Assembly (NCBI GenBank): GCA_903925285.1
Contig: CAIYET010000999.1
Coordinates: forward strand, 1-42,856
Direction: 5' to 3'
DNA length: 42,856 nucleotides
Source of the DNA: Candidatus Hydrogenedentota bacterium
Lineage (GTDB): Bacteria > Hydrogenedentota > Hydrogenedentia > Hydrogenedentales > SLHB01
Part shown: piece after piece, positions 23,365-30,801 of the stretch
How the letters are laid out: the number at the start of each line of letters is the position of its first letter
Position numbering within the stretch: the stretch's first letter is position 1
Position numbers and translations under genes: made by a program
Notes under the pieces: generated by a model
What the model was told of the DNA's origin: nothing
Databases searched by the model: none
What the model saw: the letters and a program-made list of their open reading frames with translations, nothing else

Positions 23365-25014
23365 ATGAAACCGCAAGCCGCAAACCTTTCGCGTCCTTCA
23401 TCCTTCGTCCTTCGTCCTGAAGTGGCCGTACTGGTGTCGCTGGCGCTGCTCAAACTACTGCTGCATCTGTGCCTGAACGGCCGTTATGGCTACATGCGCG
23501 ACGAGCTTTATTTCATGGAATGCGGGCGGCGTCTCGCGCTGGGTTATGTAGACATTGGACCTCTGACGCCTTGGCTGTGGCGTCTGACACACGAGTTGTT
23601 GGGCGACTCGCTCCTTGCAGTTCGCCTGCCCTCAGCCCTCGCCGGCGCGTTGACGGTATTCCTGACCGGATGGCTCGCGCGATACTTGGGCGGCGGACGC
23701 TTCGCGCAATTCCTGGCGGCGTTCGCCGTTATCATTGCGCCGGTGTGGCTGCAAACGGGCAATATCCTCGCGTTGCCGTCCTTCGAGCCGTTGCTGTGGC
23801 TGATTTGCATTTGCCTCATGGCGGTCCTTTTCAAGACGGGCCGACGCGACTTGTGGGTCTGGGTCGGCGTTGCGGTCGGCATTGGATTTTTGAGCAAGCC
23901 CTCTGTGGCGTTCCTCGCGATCGGGCTTGGCGTGGGATTGCTACTGACGGCGCAGCGGAAGTACCTGCTCGACAAATGGCTTTGGTTCGGCGTTCTCATC
24001 GCGTTGGCAATTGTCTTGCCGAACCTGATATGGCAGGCGCAGAACGACTGGCCCACGTGGGAGTTCCTTCATGGCATGAATCGCGACCTGATGTCGAGGA
24101 TACCACGCTGGCTGTTTCTGCTGGGCCAGGTGATCTATCAACATCCGTTGAACGCGCCCATATGGATAGCCGGACTCATTTGGTTCCTGGCCGCTCGCGA
24201 CGGACGTCCTTACAGAGCCTTCGGTTGGGCCTACCTGGTCGTCCTCGCGCTTCTGCTGGTCGCCCACAGCAAGATCTACTACTTGGCCCCGGCCTATCCG
24301 ATGCTCTTGGCGGCCGGCGGCGTGGCCATCGAAGCTTCGGCGAGCCGCCGACAATGGCGCTGGCCGAAAGTGGTCCTTCCGGCGGTTCTGGTGCTGGGCG
24401 GCCTGGTGACCGCGCCTCTTGGCCTGCCGATCCTGAGCATTCAGCGGACGGATGCCTACGTCGGCGCGATGACCTTCGGAGCCTTCCAGAAGGTATACGA
24501 GATCACGGGGACATGGCACGATCAGTTTGGATGGGAGAACCAGGTGACTACCGTCGCGGACGTTTTTTCGAGGCTGACGCCCGCCGAGAAAGCGGATTGC
24601 ATGATCCTCGTCGGCAACTTCGGCCAAGCTGGCGCGCTGGACTTTTTCGGTCCCGCACGAGGGTTGCCGCACCCCACGTGCGTGCATCAAAACTATTTCT
24701 TCTGGGGAGCAGGCCCAGCTTCGGGCCAATTGGCCATTGTGTATGGATTATCGCGCGACATGGTCGATTTCCTGTTCGGGCAAGTCGAGATAGCGGCCAC
24801 GATACGTTGTGCGGAATGTATGCCTTATGAAAATAACCTACCCGTGTATGTATGCCGCAAGCCTCTGTTATCTATAAAAGATGCATGGCCGGTCCTGCGC
24901 CTCATCGCGTTCAGCAACACCGGAGTTTCTCCGGCCAAGGGCATCCAACTGCGCGACGCGTTGTCCAAGTACCGCGCCGCTCGCGCTCCATCGCGCGGCG
25001 TCGCTATTCCTTGA
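23365..25014 (+). CDS. GT39/ArnT-like polyprenyl-phosphate-sugar glycosyltransferase
   Basis: About 549 residues, with roughly ten membrane helices followed by a soluble C-terminal domain. The first periplasmic loop has YGYMRDELYFMECGRRLALG and YVDIGPLTPWLWRL, matching the catalytic acidic loop of the PMT_2/ArnT group, which moves sugars from polyprenyl phosphate to lipid A, glycans or proteins on the outer face. The ATG at 23365 has only GGGG directly before it. Codons 10-19 are encoded by a 7-bp repeat array (23392-23419), and a GTG just after that array is an alternative start, so the N-terminus is uncertain. The 3' end overlaps the convergent LURP-like gene by 11 bp. Confidence 0.85.
   Translation: MKPQAANLSRPSSFVLRPEVAVLVSLALLKLLLHLCLNGRYGYMRDELYFMECGRRLALGYVDIGPLTPWLWRLTHELLGDSLLAVRLPSALAGALTVFLTGWLARYLGGGRFAQFLAAFAVIIAPVWLQTGNILALPSFEPLLWLICICLMAVLFKTGRRDLWVWVGVAVGIGFLSKPSVAFLAIGLGVGLLLTAQRKYLLDKWLWFGVLIALAIVLPNLIWQAQNDWPTWEFLHGMNRDLMSRIPRWLFLLGQVIYQHPLNAPIWIAGLIWFLAARDGRPYRAFGWAYLVVLALLLVAHSKIYYLAPAYPMLLAAGGVAIEASASRRQWRWPKVVLPAVLVLGGLVTAPLGLPILSIQRTDAYVGAMTFGAFQKVYEITGTWHDQFGWENQVTTVADVFSRLTPAEKADCMILVGNFGQAGALDFFGPARGLPHPTCVHQNYFFWGAGPASGQLAIVYGLSRDMVDFLFGQVEIAATIRCAECMPYENNLPVYVCRKPLLSIKDAWPVLRLIAFSNTGVSPAKGIQLRDALSKYRAARAPSRGVAIP
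23392..23419. repeat. Heptad array inside the GT39 N-terminus
   Basis: CGTCCTT, CATCCTT, CGTCCTT and CGTCCTG follow each other with an exact 7-bp period; on the other strand this is AGGACGA/AGGATGA. It falls within the proposed first 20 codons of the GT39 gene, or in its leader if the later GTG start is used. Confidence 0.75.
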
Positions 25015-25594
25015 GAACCATATCGATGCACATGACAGTGCCGAGGATGAGTTGGCGGGCGGGACTATCGGGCGGGACCGCTTGGCTGATTTCGATGACG
25101 TAGTTGTCGGCGGACGTGAAGAGTTCTTTGCCGATGCCGGCCCATTTCTTGGTGACGTGGGCCAATTCGATATCGCCGGCCAGGAACCGGAAATTCCAGC
25201 CCGTCCATTTGCCTTTGAGCGCGAACACGGGCTGTCCCGCAGCGTCGAGCACCTCGAAGGAATTCCCGAAGAGCGTGAACAGTTTCTGCTTGAAACTCCC
25301 GACCACCTGGTCCTTGTCGTCATGCACGTGGACGGTCGACCGAATGAACGTGACGCCACGCTTGACGCGCAGCAACCGGATCCCGTCGGGCGTTCTCAAT
25401 TCGATGTCAAAGGGCGTGTAGCGCTTGTAGTCCGTGAACCGGAAAATCTTGGTAAGTATGCCCAGTTTTTCTTCGCGGCATTCGACGATAATCCGCCCGG
25501 TCTCCGGGTCGTGGATATCGAAGTTGTTGGCCGCTTTGAACAGGCCCACGTGCTCTTTCACGAGGAAGACGTTTCTATTGAACACTTCATGCAT
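25004..25594 (-). CDS. LURP-one/phospholipid-scramblase-like protein
   Basis: 196 residues with a tubby-like C-terminal beta-barrel pattern seen in the LURP-one-related and scramblase families: an N-terminal FLVKEHVGLFKAANNFDIHD, then ILTKIFRFTDYKRYTPFDIE, FEVLDAAGQPVFALKG, and a last hydrophobic helix LILGTVMCIDMVL. The central helix-like strand of the barrel is often buried, and bacterial members have no known function. AAGGAG precedes the ATG by 7 bases. It overlaps the GT39 gene tail-to-tail and is divergent from rlmB. No signal peptide, so probably cytoplasmic. Confidence 0.75.
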   Translation of the reverse strand: MHEVFNRNVFLVKEHVGLFKAANNFDIHDPETGRIIVECREEKLGILTKIFRFTDYKRYTPFDIELRTPDGIRLLRVKRGVTFIRSTVHVHDDKDQVVGSFKQKLFTLFGNSFEVLDAAGQPVFALKGKWTGWNFRFLAGDIELAHVTKKWAGIGKELFTSADNYVIEISQAVPPDSPARQLILGTVMCIDMVLKE

Positions 25595-25750
25595 GCGCGA
25601 TCTCCTTTCACTCGGACGGTTGGCCCACGGTTCCCATTAGCATGTCCCCGTTCCCGCAGGACGTTCCTATCCTGTACCATACCGTTTGCGTTCTTCAACC
25701 TTCAGGCTCCGAACGCCATGGATCGCTTACGCTATCGACCCTTTTTTTGA

Positions 25751-25756
25751 TATAGT
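25751..25756 (+). promoter_or_regulatory. Possible extended -10 for rlmB
   Basis: TGATATAGT gives an extended -10 (TATAGT, 25751-25756) about 70 bases before the rlmB ATG. The hexamer 17 bases upstream (TTACGC) is a poor -35. A run of seven T precedes it. The rest of 25595-25826 holds only the repeat at 25766-25816. Confidence 0.35.
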
Positions 25757-25765
25757 CCTCTTTAA

Positions 25766-25816
25766 CTGCGGGAAGCGCTGTCCAAGTACCGCGCCGCGCC
25801 TGCTGCGTCGAGGGAG
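25766..25816 (+). repeat. Relic copy of the GT39 gene's 3' coding end
   Basis: These 51 bases read LREALSKYRAAPAASRE in one frame and match codons near the end of the GT39 gene (24949-24999, LRDALSKYRAARAPSRG). A 19-base core, TGTCCAAGTACCGCGCCGC, is identical (24962-24980 and 25779-25797), and most changes before it are silent or D/E. A TAA precedes it, so it is not an active gene; it lies in the rlmB leader. Confidence 0.6.
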
Positions 25817-25826
25817 GAACATCGCC

Positions 25827-26570
25827 ATGGAATGGGTGCCGGGGCGCATGCCCGTGCTCGAATGTCTGCGCGCCAAGAAGCGCAAGGCCTATCGGCTCAA
25901 AGTGGCCCGCGAGGCCACCGGGCTTGATGCGATACGGGCTTTGGCTGCCGGTATTCCCATCGAGACCTGCGCGCGCGCCGAGTTGGACCGCATCCTGCCG
26001 GACGCCGTCCATCAAGGCGTGTTGCTCGAAGCCGATCCGTTGCCGATCTGGCGGGCCGAGACTTGGATCGAGCGCCCGGTTGCGCCCGCCGCCATCCTCG
26101 TCGCGTTGGACGGCGTCGTTGACCCCCGGAATTTTGGGGCCATCGTGCGTTCCGCCGCCGCATGCGGCGTGTGCGGCGTCATGTTTGCCAAAGACCGCGC
26201 CGCGCCGGTGTCGCCGGTCGCCGTCAAGAGCGCAGCAGGCGGCATGGAACACGTCGACCTCATCGAGGCCGCCAACCTCGTCCGCGCGCTCGATACACTC
26301 AAAAAGGCGGGATGGTGGACCGCCGTCCTCGAATCCGACGCGCCCATGCCTCTCTGGGAGGCCGACTTGACCGGGCATATCGTGCTCGTCATTGGCGGCG
26401 AGGAAAAAGGGGTGCGCCGACTCGTCCGGGCGCATGCCGACTTCCAGCTTCGCATCCCGCTGCCCGGCGCGATCGACAACCTAAACGCCTCCGTGAGCGC
26501 CGGGATCGCCCTCGCGGAATGCCTCCGCCAACGGGCGCTCCATAAACCAGATGCGCTTATCAACTCCTAA
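25827..26570 (+). CDS. rlmB: SpoU-family 23S rRNA 2'-O-methyltransferase, RlmB-like
   Basis: 247 residues. The N-terminal substrate domain (MEWVPGRMPVLECLRAKKRK) is that of RlmB-type enzymes, and the C-terminal trefoil-knot SPOUT domain has all three motifs: DGVVDPRNFGAIVRSAAACG (motif 1), LVIGGEEKGVRRLV (motif 2) and IPLPGAIDNLNASVSAGIAL (motif 3). RlmB methylates the ribose of a conserved guanosine in 23S rRNA. A related TrmH-type specificity cannot be excluded. The ATG at 25827 follows GGAGG by 9 bases. It stands alone, between a divergent LURP-like gene and a sulfotransferase with its own putative promoter. Confidence 0.88.
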   Translation: MEWVPGRMPVLECLRAKKRKAYRLKVAREATGLDAIRALAAGIPIETCARAELDRILPDAVHQGVLLEADPLPIWRAETWIERPVAPAAILVALDGVVDPRNFGAIVRSAAACGVCGVMFAKDRAAPVSPVAVKSAAGGMEHVDLIEAANLVRALDTLKKAGWWTAVLESDAPMPLWEADLTGHIVLVIGGEEKGVRRLVRAHADFQLRIPLPGAIDNLNASVSAGIALAECLRQRALHKPDALINS

Positions 26571-26653
26571 AAGCGCGGTATTTTCAACATACCTGGTTCG
26601 ATGCGCTACTGATTGTGCGCTATGACAGCAAGTAGCGAACCACAGCCTATGGG

Positions 26654-26682
26654 TTGACAATTGGCCGTGCCGTGGCTTAGCT
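26654..26682 (+). promoter_or_regulatory. Possible promoter for the sulfotransferase
   Basis: A perfect TTGACA (26654-26659) is followed after 18 bases by TAGCTT (3/6 match). About 27 bases separate it from the start codon. Just upstream, TGCGCTA occurs twice, 14 bases apart (26606-26633), and GGTTCG/CGAACC form an imperfect stem, which could be an operator. Confidence 0.35.
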
Positions 26683-26709
26683 TTGCGTAAACACGCGAGA
26701 GGTCTTGCC

Positions 26710-27726
26710 ATGCCGGTCAATATGCTATTCGTAATAGGCGCGCCGCGTTCGGGCACGACGATGCTCGAACACATCCTGGCATCGCATTCGATGATCATGG
26801 GCGGACCCGAACCGCATCTGCTCACGCCGCTCGCTCACTTGGGCGTATGGGATAAGGTGGACAAGGCCCCGTACGATCACATCCTGGCAGCGGAAGCGCA
26901 GAAGTTGTTCGTCGATGCCCTGCCCAACAAGCAACAAGATTATTGGGACGCATGCCGGGCGTATTGCGACGTTCTCTACGGACGCTATCTGTCGACAGGC
27001 GGCAAGTCGATCTGCATGGACAAGACGCCTGCATACGCGCTGGTCCTGCCCTTCATCGCAAAGGTGTTTCCCGACGCGAAATACGTCGTTATCACACGGC
27101 ATCCGATCGCGACATTCTCGTCATATGCAAACTCGTTCTTCGACGGCGATTACCAGACCGCCCAACAGTTCAATCCGATCTTGAATCGTTATGTGCCCGC
27201 GTTGGCAACATTCCTCCGGCAAAAGGAAACGCCGTTTTTCCACGTCAAATACGAAGACCTCGTCAAGAATCCCGAACCGTGGCTCGAACGCATCTACGGC
27301 TACATCGGCGTGCCCTTCGAAAAGGAAACCATCGAATACGGCAAGAACGCGTCCGAAGACCAGCACGGCAAAGGGCTTGGCGACCCGATTGGCGTCAACC
27401 AACATTCGAGGCCCTCGACCGCGTCCGTCAAGAAATGGGTCGAAGAGCTTGCGACGGATATCGGGCGTCTACACCTGATGGTCGAGATCCTCGAACAAAT
27501 CGCCTCCGAAGACCTCGAAACCATCGGTTATCCGCTCGGCACGCTACTCAAACCCCTCGAAGATGTAGACGGTACAAAGATCGTCCGCAAAATCCCAAAA
27601 TGGACGCGGTATCGTCTCCAGCGTAAACTGATCATCCGCCTACGCGCCAAGGCCCGCAAAGAAGGCGTTCTCCGCAAGACGCTCAAACGCCTGCAACTCG
27701 CCTGCGACGTACTCTTGCGCGAATAG
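26710..27726 (+). CDS. PAPS-dependent sulfotransferase family protein
   Basis: 338 residues. The 5'-phosphosulfate loop is FVIGAPRSGTTMLEHIL (residues 6-22) and the 3'-phosphate site is YVVITRHPIATFSSYANSFF near residue 125. FFHVKYEDLVKNPEPWLERI near residue 180 completes the Sulfotransfer_1/3 pattern. The C-terminal ~60 residues are very basic (RYRLQRKLIIRLRAKARKEG), which may bind an acidic acceptor or membrane. It would sulfate a glycan, lipid or protein tyrosine; the acceptor is unknown. No signal peptide. GAGAGG precedes the ATG by 7 bases. The next ~120 bases hold no gene I can support. Confidence 0.85.
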   Translation: MPVNMLFVIGAPRSGTTMLEHILASHSMIMGGPEPHLLTPLAHLGVWDKVDKAPYDHILAAEAQKLFVDALPNKQQDYWDACRAYCDVLYGRYLSTGGKSICMDKTPAYALVLPFIAKVFPDAKYVVITRHPIATFSSYANSFFDGDYQTAQQFNPILNRYVPALATFLRQKETPFFHVKYEDLVKNPEPWLERIYGYIGVPFEKETIEYGKNASEDQHGKGLGDPIGVNQHSRPSTASVKKWVEELATDIGRLHLMVEILEQIASEDLETIGYPLGTLLKPLEDVDGTKIVRKIPKWTRYRLQRKLIIRLRAKARKEGVLRKTLKRLQLACDVLLRE

Positions 27727-27850
27727 CGCGTATAAAGGAAGAAGTTGTATACCGCGATGTGACCTTGCGCTTCGTCCATCGTTTCGTGCAGGTTGCGCAC
27801 ATGGTGACTTGGGTCGCAATGGCGGATCGTGAGGCGCGCGGGAAAGTGCT

Positions 27851-28051
27851 ATGCAGATGACGGCCGACACGAAGACCGAGAAGAAGAAAAGGTTCGACTG
27901 CGTCGAGATGAAACGCGATGCGCAACGCAGGATATACCGCGAACTCGCCGGGAAGACGCTCGACGAAGAATTGAAGGATTGGCGCCAAGCCGGGAAGCGC
28001 ATGAGCGCCCGGATAGAAAAGAACAAGCGCCAAGTGGCGGCGACACGGTAA
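27851..28051 (+). CDS. Small antitoxin-like protein
   Basis: 66 residues, highly charged (TKTEKKKRFDCVEMKRDAQR, then RELAGKTLDEELKDWRQAGK). The FDCVEMKR...L..WR pattern recurs in short ORFs that sit upstream of toxin genes in environmental bacteria, so an antitoxin role is plausible but not established. Two starts (27851 and 27857) are possible and the ribosome site is weak. Its stop codon overlaps the start of a hicA remnant in another frame, which suggests that its toxin partner, if any, was lost when the hicA piece was joined here. Confidence 0.5.
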   Translation: MQMTADTKTEKKKRFDCVEMKRDAQRRIYRELAGKTLDEELKDWRQAGKRMSARIEKNKRQVAATR

Positions 28052-28101
28052 TTCCGATAGGGACTTGCCAGAGTATTCTGAAAGCGGCAGGGCTCCGATA
28101 G
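28048..28101 (+). pseudogene. hicA: C-terminal remnant of hicA
   Basis: In the frame ending with TAG at 28099-28101 the DNA reads VIPIGTCQSILKAAGLR. This closely resembles the last residues of HicA toxins, where a histidine-containing segment leads to a GTLRSILKQAGL-like helix. It lies 19 bases before hicB, exactly where hicA belongs. Upstream the same frame is a meaningless antisense-like translation of the 66-residue gene, so about 40 N-terminal residues, including the catalytic histidine and RNA-binding surface, are missing. Confidence 0.65.
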
Positions 28102-28120
28102 TCAGCCAGAGATGTGTAAC

Positions 28121-28378
28121 ATGATCGAATTACCATATTCATTAGTCGTCGAGGCTACTATAGAGCCGGACTACTTCGGTTTTTACTACCCCGATCTCGA
28201 AGGGTTTACAGGTATCGGGCAATCCATCGAAGACTGCCTATACAAGGCCAAGTGGGGAATGAAGGAACACATCGAGTTGCTGCGAGAACAGGGGCTTCCC
28301 GTACCGGAGCAAAATCCCGATCCCAAGATCGTCGTCCAGAACACAAAGGTACCGGCGGAGGAATTGACGGTCGGATAG
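28121..28378 (+). CDS. hicB: HicB-type antitoxin, orphaned
   Basis: 85 residues with the HicB partial RNase-H-like fold: MIELPYSLVVEATIEPDYFG, FYYPDLEGFTGIGQSIEDC, LYKAKWGMKEHIELLREQG and a Pro-rich NPDPKIVVQN end. There is no C-terminal RHH or HTH DNA-binding domain, so it is the short form. The ATG at 28121 fits the family start better than an ATG 9 bases earlier. Normally it would mask HicA's RNA-binding site, but the HicA gene before it is reduced to a fragment. The copy at 28387 of a 20-bp repeat lies 8 bases after the stop. Confidence 0.8.
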   Translation: MIELPYSLVVEATIEPDYFGFYYPDLEGFTGIGQSIEDCLYKAKWGMKEHIELLREQGLPVPEQNPDPKIVVQNTKVPAEELTVG

Positions 28379-28386
28379 CAGGAGTC

Positions 28387-28406
28387 CTTGGCGGCTTGGC
28401 GCGAGA
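28387..28406 (+). repeat. 20-bp direct repeat, left of RHH-PIN module
   Basis: CTTGGCGGCTTGGCGCGAGA. The partner at 29146-29165 differs only at one position (C to T). The pair brackets the RHH antitoxin and the broken PIN gene. Confidence 0.75.
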
Positions 28407-28445
28407 TAGAAAGCGAAATGCGGAAAACCGAACGCTCCGTTGTGC

Positions 28446-28451
28446 TATACT
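28446..28451 (+). promoter_or_regulatory. Extended -10 for the RHH-PIN operon
   Basis: TGCTATACT provides an extended -10 (TATACT, 28446-28451), 67 bases before the antitoxin ATG. No good -35 is visible, as is common for extended -10 promoters. Confidence 0.35.
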
Positions 28452-28517
28452 TGGCTAGAAATGATCTTGCTGAACCTTGGGCAAGGTAAACAGTGAGGGC
28501 TGGAAAGGAGCTTGCGT

Positions 28518-28760
28518 ATGGCGCAAGTAGTTCTTGAGGATATTGATGCCGCCATTCTGGAGCGGCTACAGGCGCGCGCCGCGGCTCATCGGCACTCCGT
28601 GGCGGTGGAAATCAAGGCTATCCTCGAAGAGGTGTGCGAACCGCCCATTCGTCCGGGCTTGGATGAATTCCTGGCGCTGGCCTCCGAAATCCGCGCACAT
28701 ACCGCGACACGTCCGCAAACCGATAGCGCAATCCTTATCCGGGAAGATCGGGAACGATGA
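28518..28760 (+). CDS. FitA-like ribbon-helix-helix antitoxin
   Basis: 80 residues. The N-terminal MAQVVLEDIDAAILERLQAR followed by AAAHRHSVAVEIKAILEEV is the RHH pattern of FitA/VapB antitoxins: one DNA-contacting strand and two helices. The C-terminal part (DEFLALASEIRA onward) is where the toxin-binding segment lies. The ATG at 28518 follows AAAGGAG by 7 bases. The stop overlaps the PIN start as ATGA. The antitoxin appears intact while its toxin partner is broken. Confidence 0.82.
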   Translation: MAQVVLEDIDAAILERLQARAAAHRHSVAVEIKAILEEVCEPPIRPGLDEFLALASEIRAHTATRPQTDSAILIREDRER

Positions 28761-29117
28761 GCCGATTTGTGGTGGATGCCTGCGTAGCGGTCAAATGGCT
28801 GGTGGCCGAGGAACACAGCGACGCCGCGCTTCGTCTGACACGACAGAACCACGACATGATGGCACCCGGCTTGTTTCTTTCTGAGATAGCCAACGTCCTG
28901 TGGAAGAAGAGCCAGCAGGGGCAAATAGACGGCGACAAGGCGCGCAAAGCGTTGCGCGGGCTGGCACGGGTGCAGCGTATATGATGGTGTGTACCTGGCG
29001 TCGGCCGCGCGTGAGCAGTGTCCCTTGGTTACCGCGGACCGAAAATTTATAACCATGATGGGTTCTACAGAATTTGCGCAACGGATTGTGTGGATCGAGC
29101 ATGCGAACGAACTGTAA
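28757..29117 (+). pseudogene. PIN-domain toxin with internal deletion and frameshift
   Basis: The first 75 codons encode the N-terminal half of a VapC/FitB-like PIN domain: SRFVVDACVAVKWLVAEEHS with the first catalytic Asp, and APGLFLSEIANVLWKKSQQG with the Glu. The frame then hits TGA at 28982-28984. Directly overlapping, the +1 frame from 28977 reads VYDGVYLASAAREQCPLVTA then DRKFI and runs to TAA at 29115, which is the C-terminal half with its conserved YD and TAD acidic residues. Joining gives about 120 residues against a usual 130-145, so roughly 20-30 residues, including a helix, have been lost and the halves are out of frame. No active toxin can be made. Confidence 0.82.
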
Positions 29118-29145
29118 ATCCTGCAGGCCGAAAGGCCCTTTGGGA

Positions 29146-29165
29146 CTTGGCGGCTTGGCGTGAGA
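29146..29165 (+). repeat. 20-bp direct repeat, right of RHH-PIN module
   Basis: CTTGGCGGCTTGGCGTGAGA, 19/20 identical to 28387-28406 and in the same orientation. It is followed by a run of seven A. It starts 28 bases after the stop of the broken PIN gene. Confidence 0.75.
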
Positions 29166-29186
29166 CAAAAAAAGAGGGCACACAAG

Positions 29187-29588
29187 ATGAGGATTTTCGG
29201 AACTCTCGCCATTGGGGTCGTCTTGACCCTGTTCATGAGCGCCTTTTCCGCGCACGCAGCCGACCCGGTGGTTGGTTCGGTAACGACGGTCGTGAACGGG
29301 CCGGTGAATGCGCGGACGGTGAGCGTGACGTTTACGTTCTCGGACGCCGATGGCGACGTTTGTCATATCGCGTTGTTCGGACATGACACGAATTCCCGAA
29401 GACTGACAGTCTGCACCACGAGTTCCGATGATCTTTTCACGACCTCCGAGTCTTCTGCGCAAGTCATCGATCCTTACGTGCGGCAAGTCGATGCGATTGG
29501 CTGTCCGAGTCCCGGGATCCGCGCGGAATCATTTCGCACTCATCATCTCCTTGAAAACGCCGTCCCGTTGCGGCATAGTGGCTGCTGA
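29187..29588 (+). CDS. Short exported protein of unknown function, possibly truncated
   Basis: 133 residues. A clear signal peptide (MRIFGTLAIGVVLTLFMSAF, cleavage near AHAA-D) is followed by VVGSVTTVVNGPVNARTVSV and TFTFSDADGD, the opening of an Ig-like beta domain often found at the start of large secreted proteins in this kind of bacterium. After about residue 70 the sequence becomes low in beta pattern and rich in Ser, Thr and His, without family resemblance. I therefore suspect a 5' fragment of a larger secreted-protein gene. GAGGG precedes the ATG by 8 bases. It lies just after the direct repeat and 28 bases before the DUF1080 gene. Confidence 0.45.
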   Translation: MRIFGTLAIGVVLTLFMSAFSAHAADPVVGSVTTVVNGPVNARTVSVTFTFSDADGDVCHIALFGHDTNSRRLTVCTTSSDDLFTTSESSAQVIDPYVRQVDAIGCPSPGIRAESFRTHHLLENAVPLRHSGC

Positions 29589-29616
29589 AATCGGCGGACA
29601 ACGTGGGAGAGACAAT

Positions 29617-30642
29617 ATGAAGACCTTGTTGAGTACTGGAATCGTTCTTGCAGTAATCGTGCTGGCATGCGGAATGGCCTTTGCTGCGGACAGCAATCCA
29701 TTCATCGGACGCTGGGCGCTCGATTTGCCCGGCAATGGCGCGGGCTGGCTCGAGGCGATCGAGCAGGACGGCTACTTGGACGGCAGCGTCCTCTGGTACG
29801 GCGGCAGCGTGACGCCGCTGGACAGCGTCTGTCTCGAAGGCGACTCGCTGTACGCGACACGTCTGCGCAACGTCGAACGCAAGGACGCGGCGGGCGTCGT
29901 AGTCCGCAAGCAGACCTATACCGAGGTGCTGATACTCACGGTATCGGGCGATACGCTGGACGGCGTACGAGTCAGCCCGAACAACAACGGCAAAGGCGTC
30001 GAGAAGACCACGTTCACCGGCAAGCGGATCCCGGCGTTGCCCGCGAAACCGGACCTCTCGAAACTCAAGTTCGGCAAGCCCGTCAAATTGTCTCCGGGCA
30101 AGAACCTCAAGGGCTGGACGTTGACCGACCCGCATGCGGTCAGCGGTTGGAGCGTGAAAAAGGGCCTCTTGATCAACGATCCCGCACAGAAAGAAGGCCA
30201 GCCACGCAAGCATTACGGCAACCTGCGCACCGTGAAAGAATTCGAAGACTTCAACCTGAAACTCGAAGTCAACGTCCCGCCGGGCGGCAACAGCGGCATC
30301 TACCTGCGCGGCATCTACGAAGTCCAGGTGGCCGACACGTTCGGCCAGCCGCTCGACCCGCACAACATGGGCGGCATCTACAGCCGTATCGCGCCGAAGG
30401 TGGCCGCCGAAAAGAAACCCGGCGAATGGCAGACCTTCGATATCACGCTCGCCGACCGCCACGTCACCGTCAAGCTCAACGGCCAAACCATCATCGACAA
30501 TGAACCGCTCGAAGGCTGCACCGGCGGCGCCCTCTGGTCCGACGAGTTCAAGCCCGGCCCGATCTACCTCCAAGGCGACCACACCGGCGTCCAGTACCGC
30601 AACATCGTCCTGACGCCGATCGTGAAAGTGGCAAAGCAATAG
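29617..30642 (+). CDS. Secreted DUF1080 (3-keto-disaccharide hydrolase) protein
   Basis: 341 residues. Signal peptide MKTLLSTGIVLAVIVLACGM. Residues ~25-140 form a lipocalin-like or beta domain (FIGRWALDLPGNGAGWLEAI). The C-terminal ~190 residues are a DUF1080 jelly-roll: NLKGWTLTDPHAVSGWSVKK, DFNLKLEVNVPPGGNSGIYL, YEVQVADTFGQPLDPHNMGG, WQTFDITLADRHVTVKLNGQ and GPIYLQGDHTGVQYRNIVL. Members act on 3-keto-glycosides or bind glycans, in the periplasm or outside the cell. GGGAGA precedes the ATG. The frame extends 63 codons upstream, but that part overlaps the previous gene and lacks a signal peptide. Confidence 0.85.
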   Translation: MKTLLSTGIVLAVIVLACGMAFAADSNPFIGRWALDLPGNGAGWLEAIEQDGYLDGSVLWYGGSVTPLDSVCLEGDSLYATRLRNVERKDAAGVVVRKQTYTEVLILTVSGDTLDGVRVSPNNNGKGVEKTTFTGKRIPALPAKPDLSKLKFGKPVKLSPGKNLKGWTLTDPHAVSGWSVKKGLLINDPAQKEGQPRKHYGNLRTVKEFEDFNLKLEVNVPPGGNSGIYLRGIYEVQVADTFGQPLDPHNMGGIYSRIAPKVAAEKKPGEWQTFDITLADRHVTVKLNGQTIIDNEPLEGCTGGALWSDEFKPGPIYLQGDHTGVQYRNIVLTPIVKVAKQ

Positions 30643-30801
30643 GCGTACTCGTCCAACGCCGATTACCCGATATTCGTTCTGTCCTTTTGTGTGTTCAAGA
30701 AGAAGGACTATGGCAACGAGGTAATTCCGGCTCCAACGAGACTCGAGTTCGAGACGTTTGGCCACGATATGGTTGCCTTTCGCGCGAATGCGAGAGTCTG
30801 C

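Noticed and set aside
27640-28033. Minus-strand frames over 27640-28033 (for example one reading RNLHETMDEAQGHIAVYNFF)
   Set aside because: They overlap the sulfotransferase end and the 66-residue gene, lack ribosome sites and match no family I recognise.
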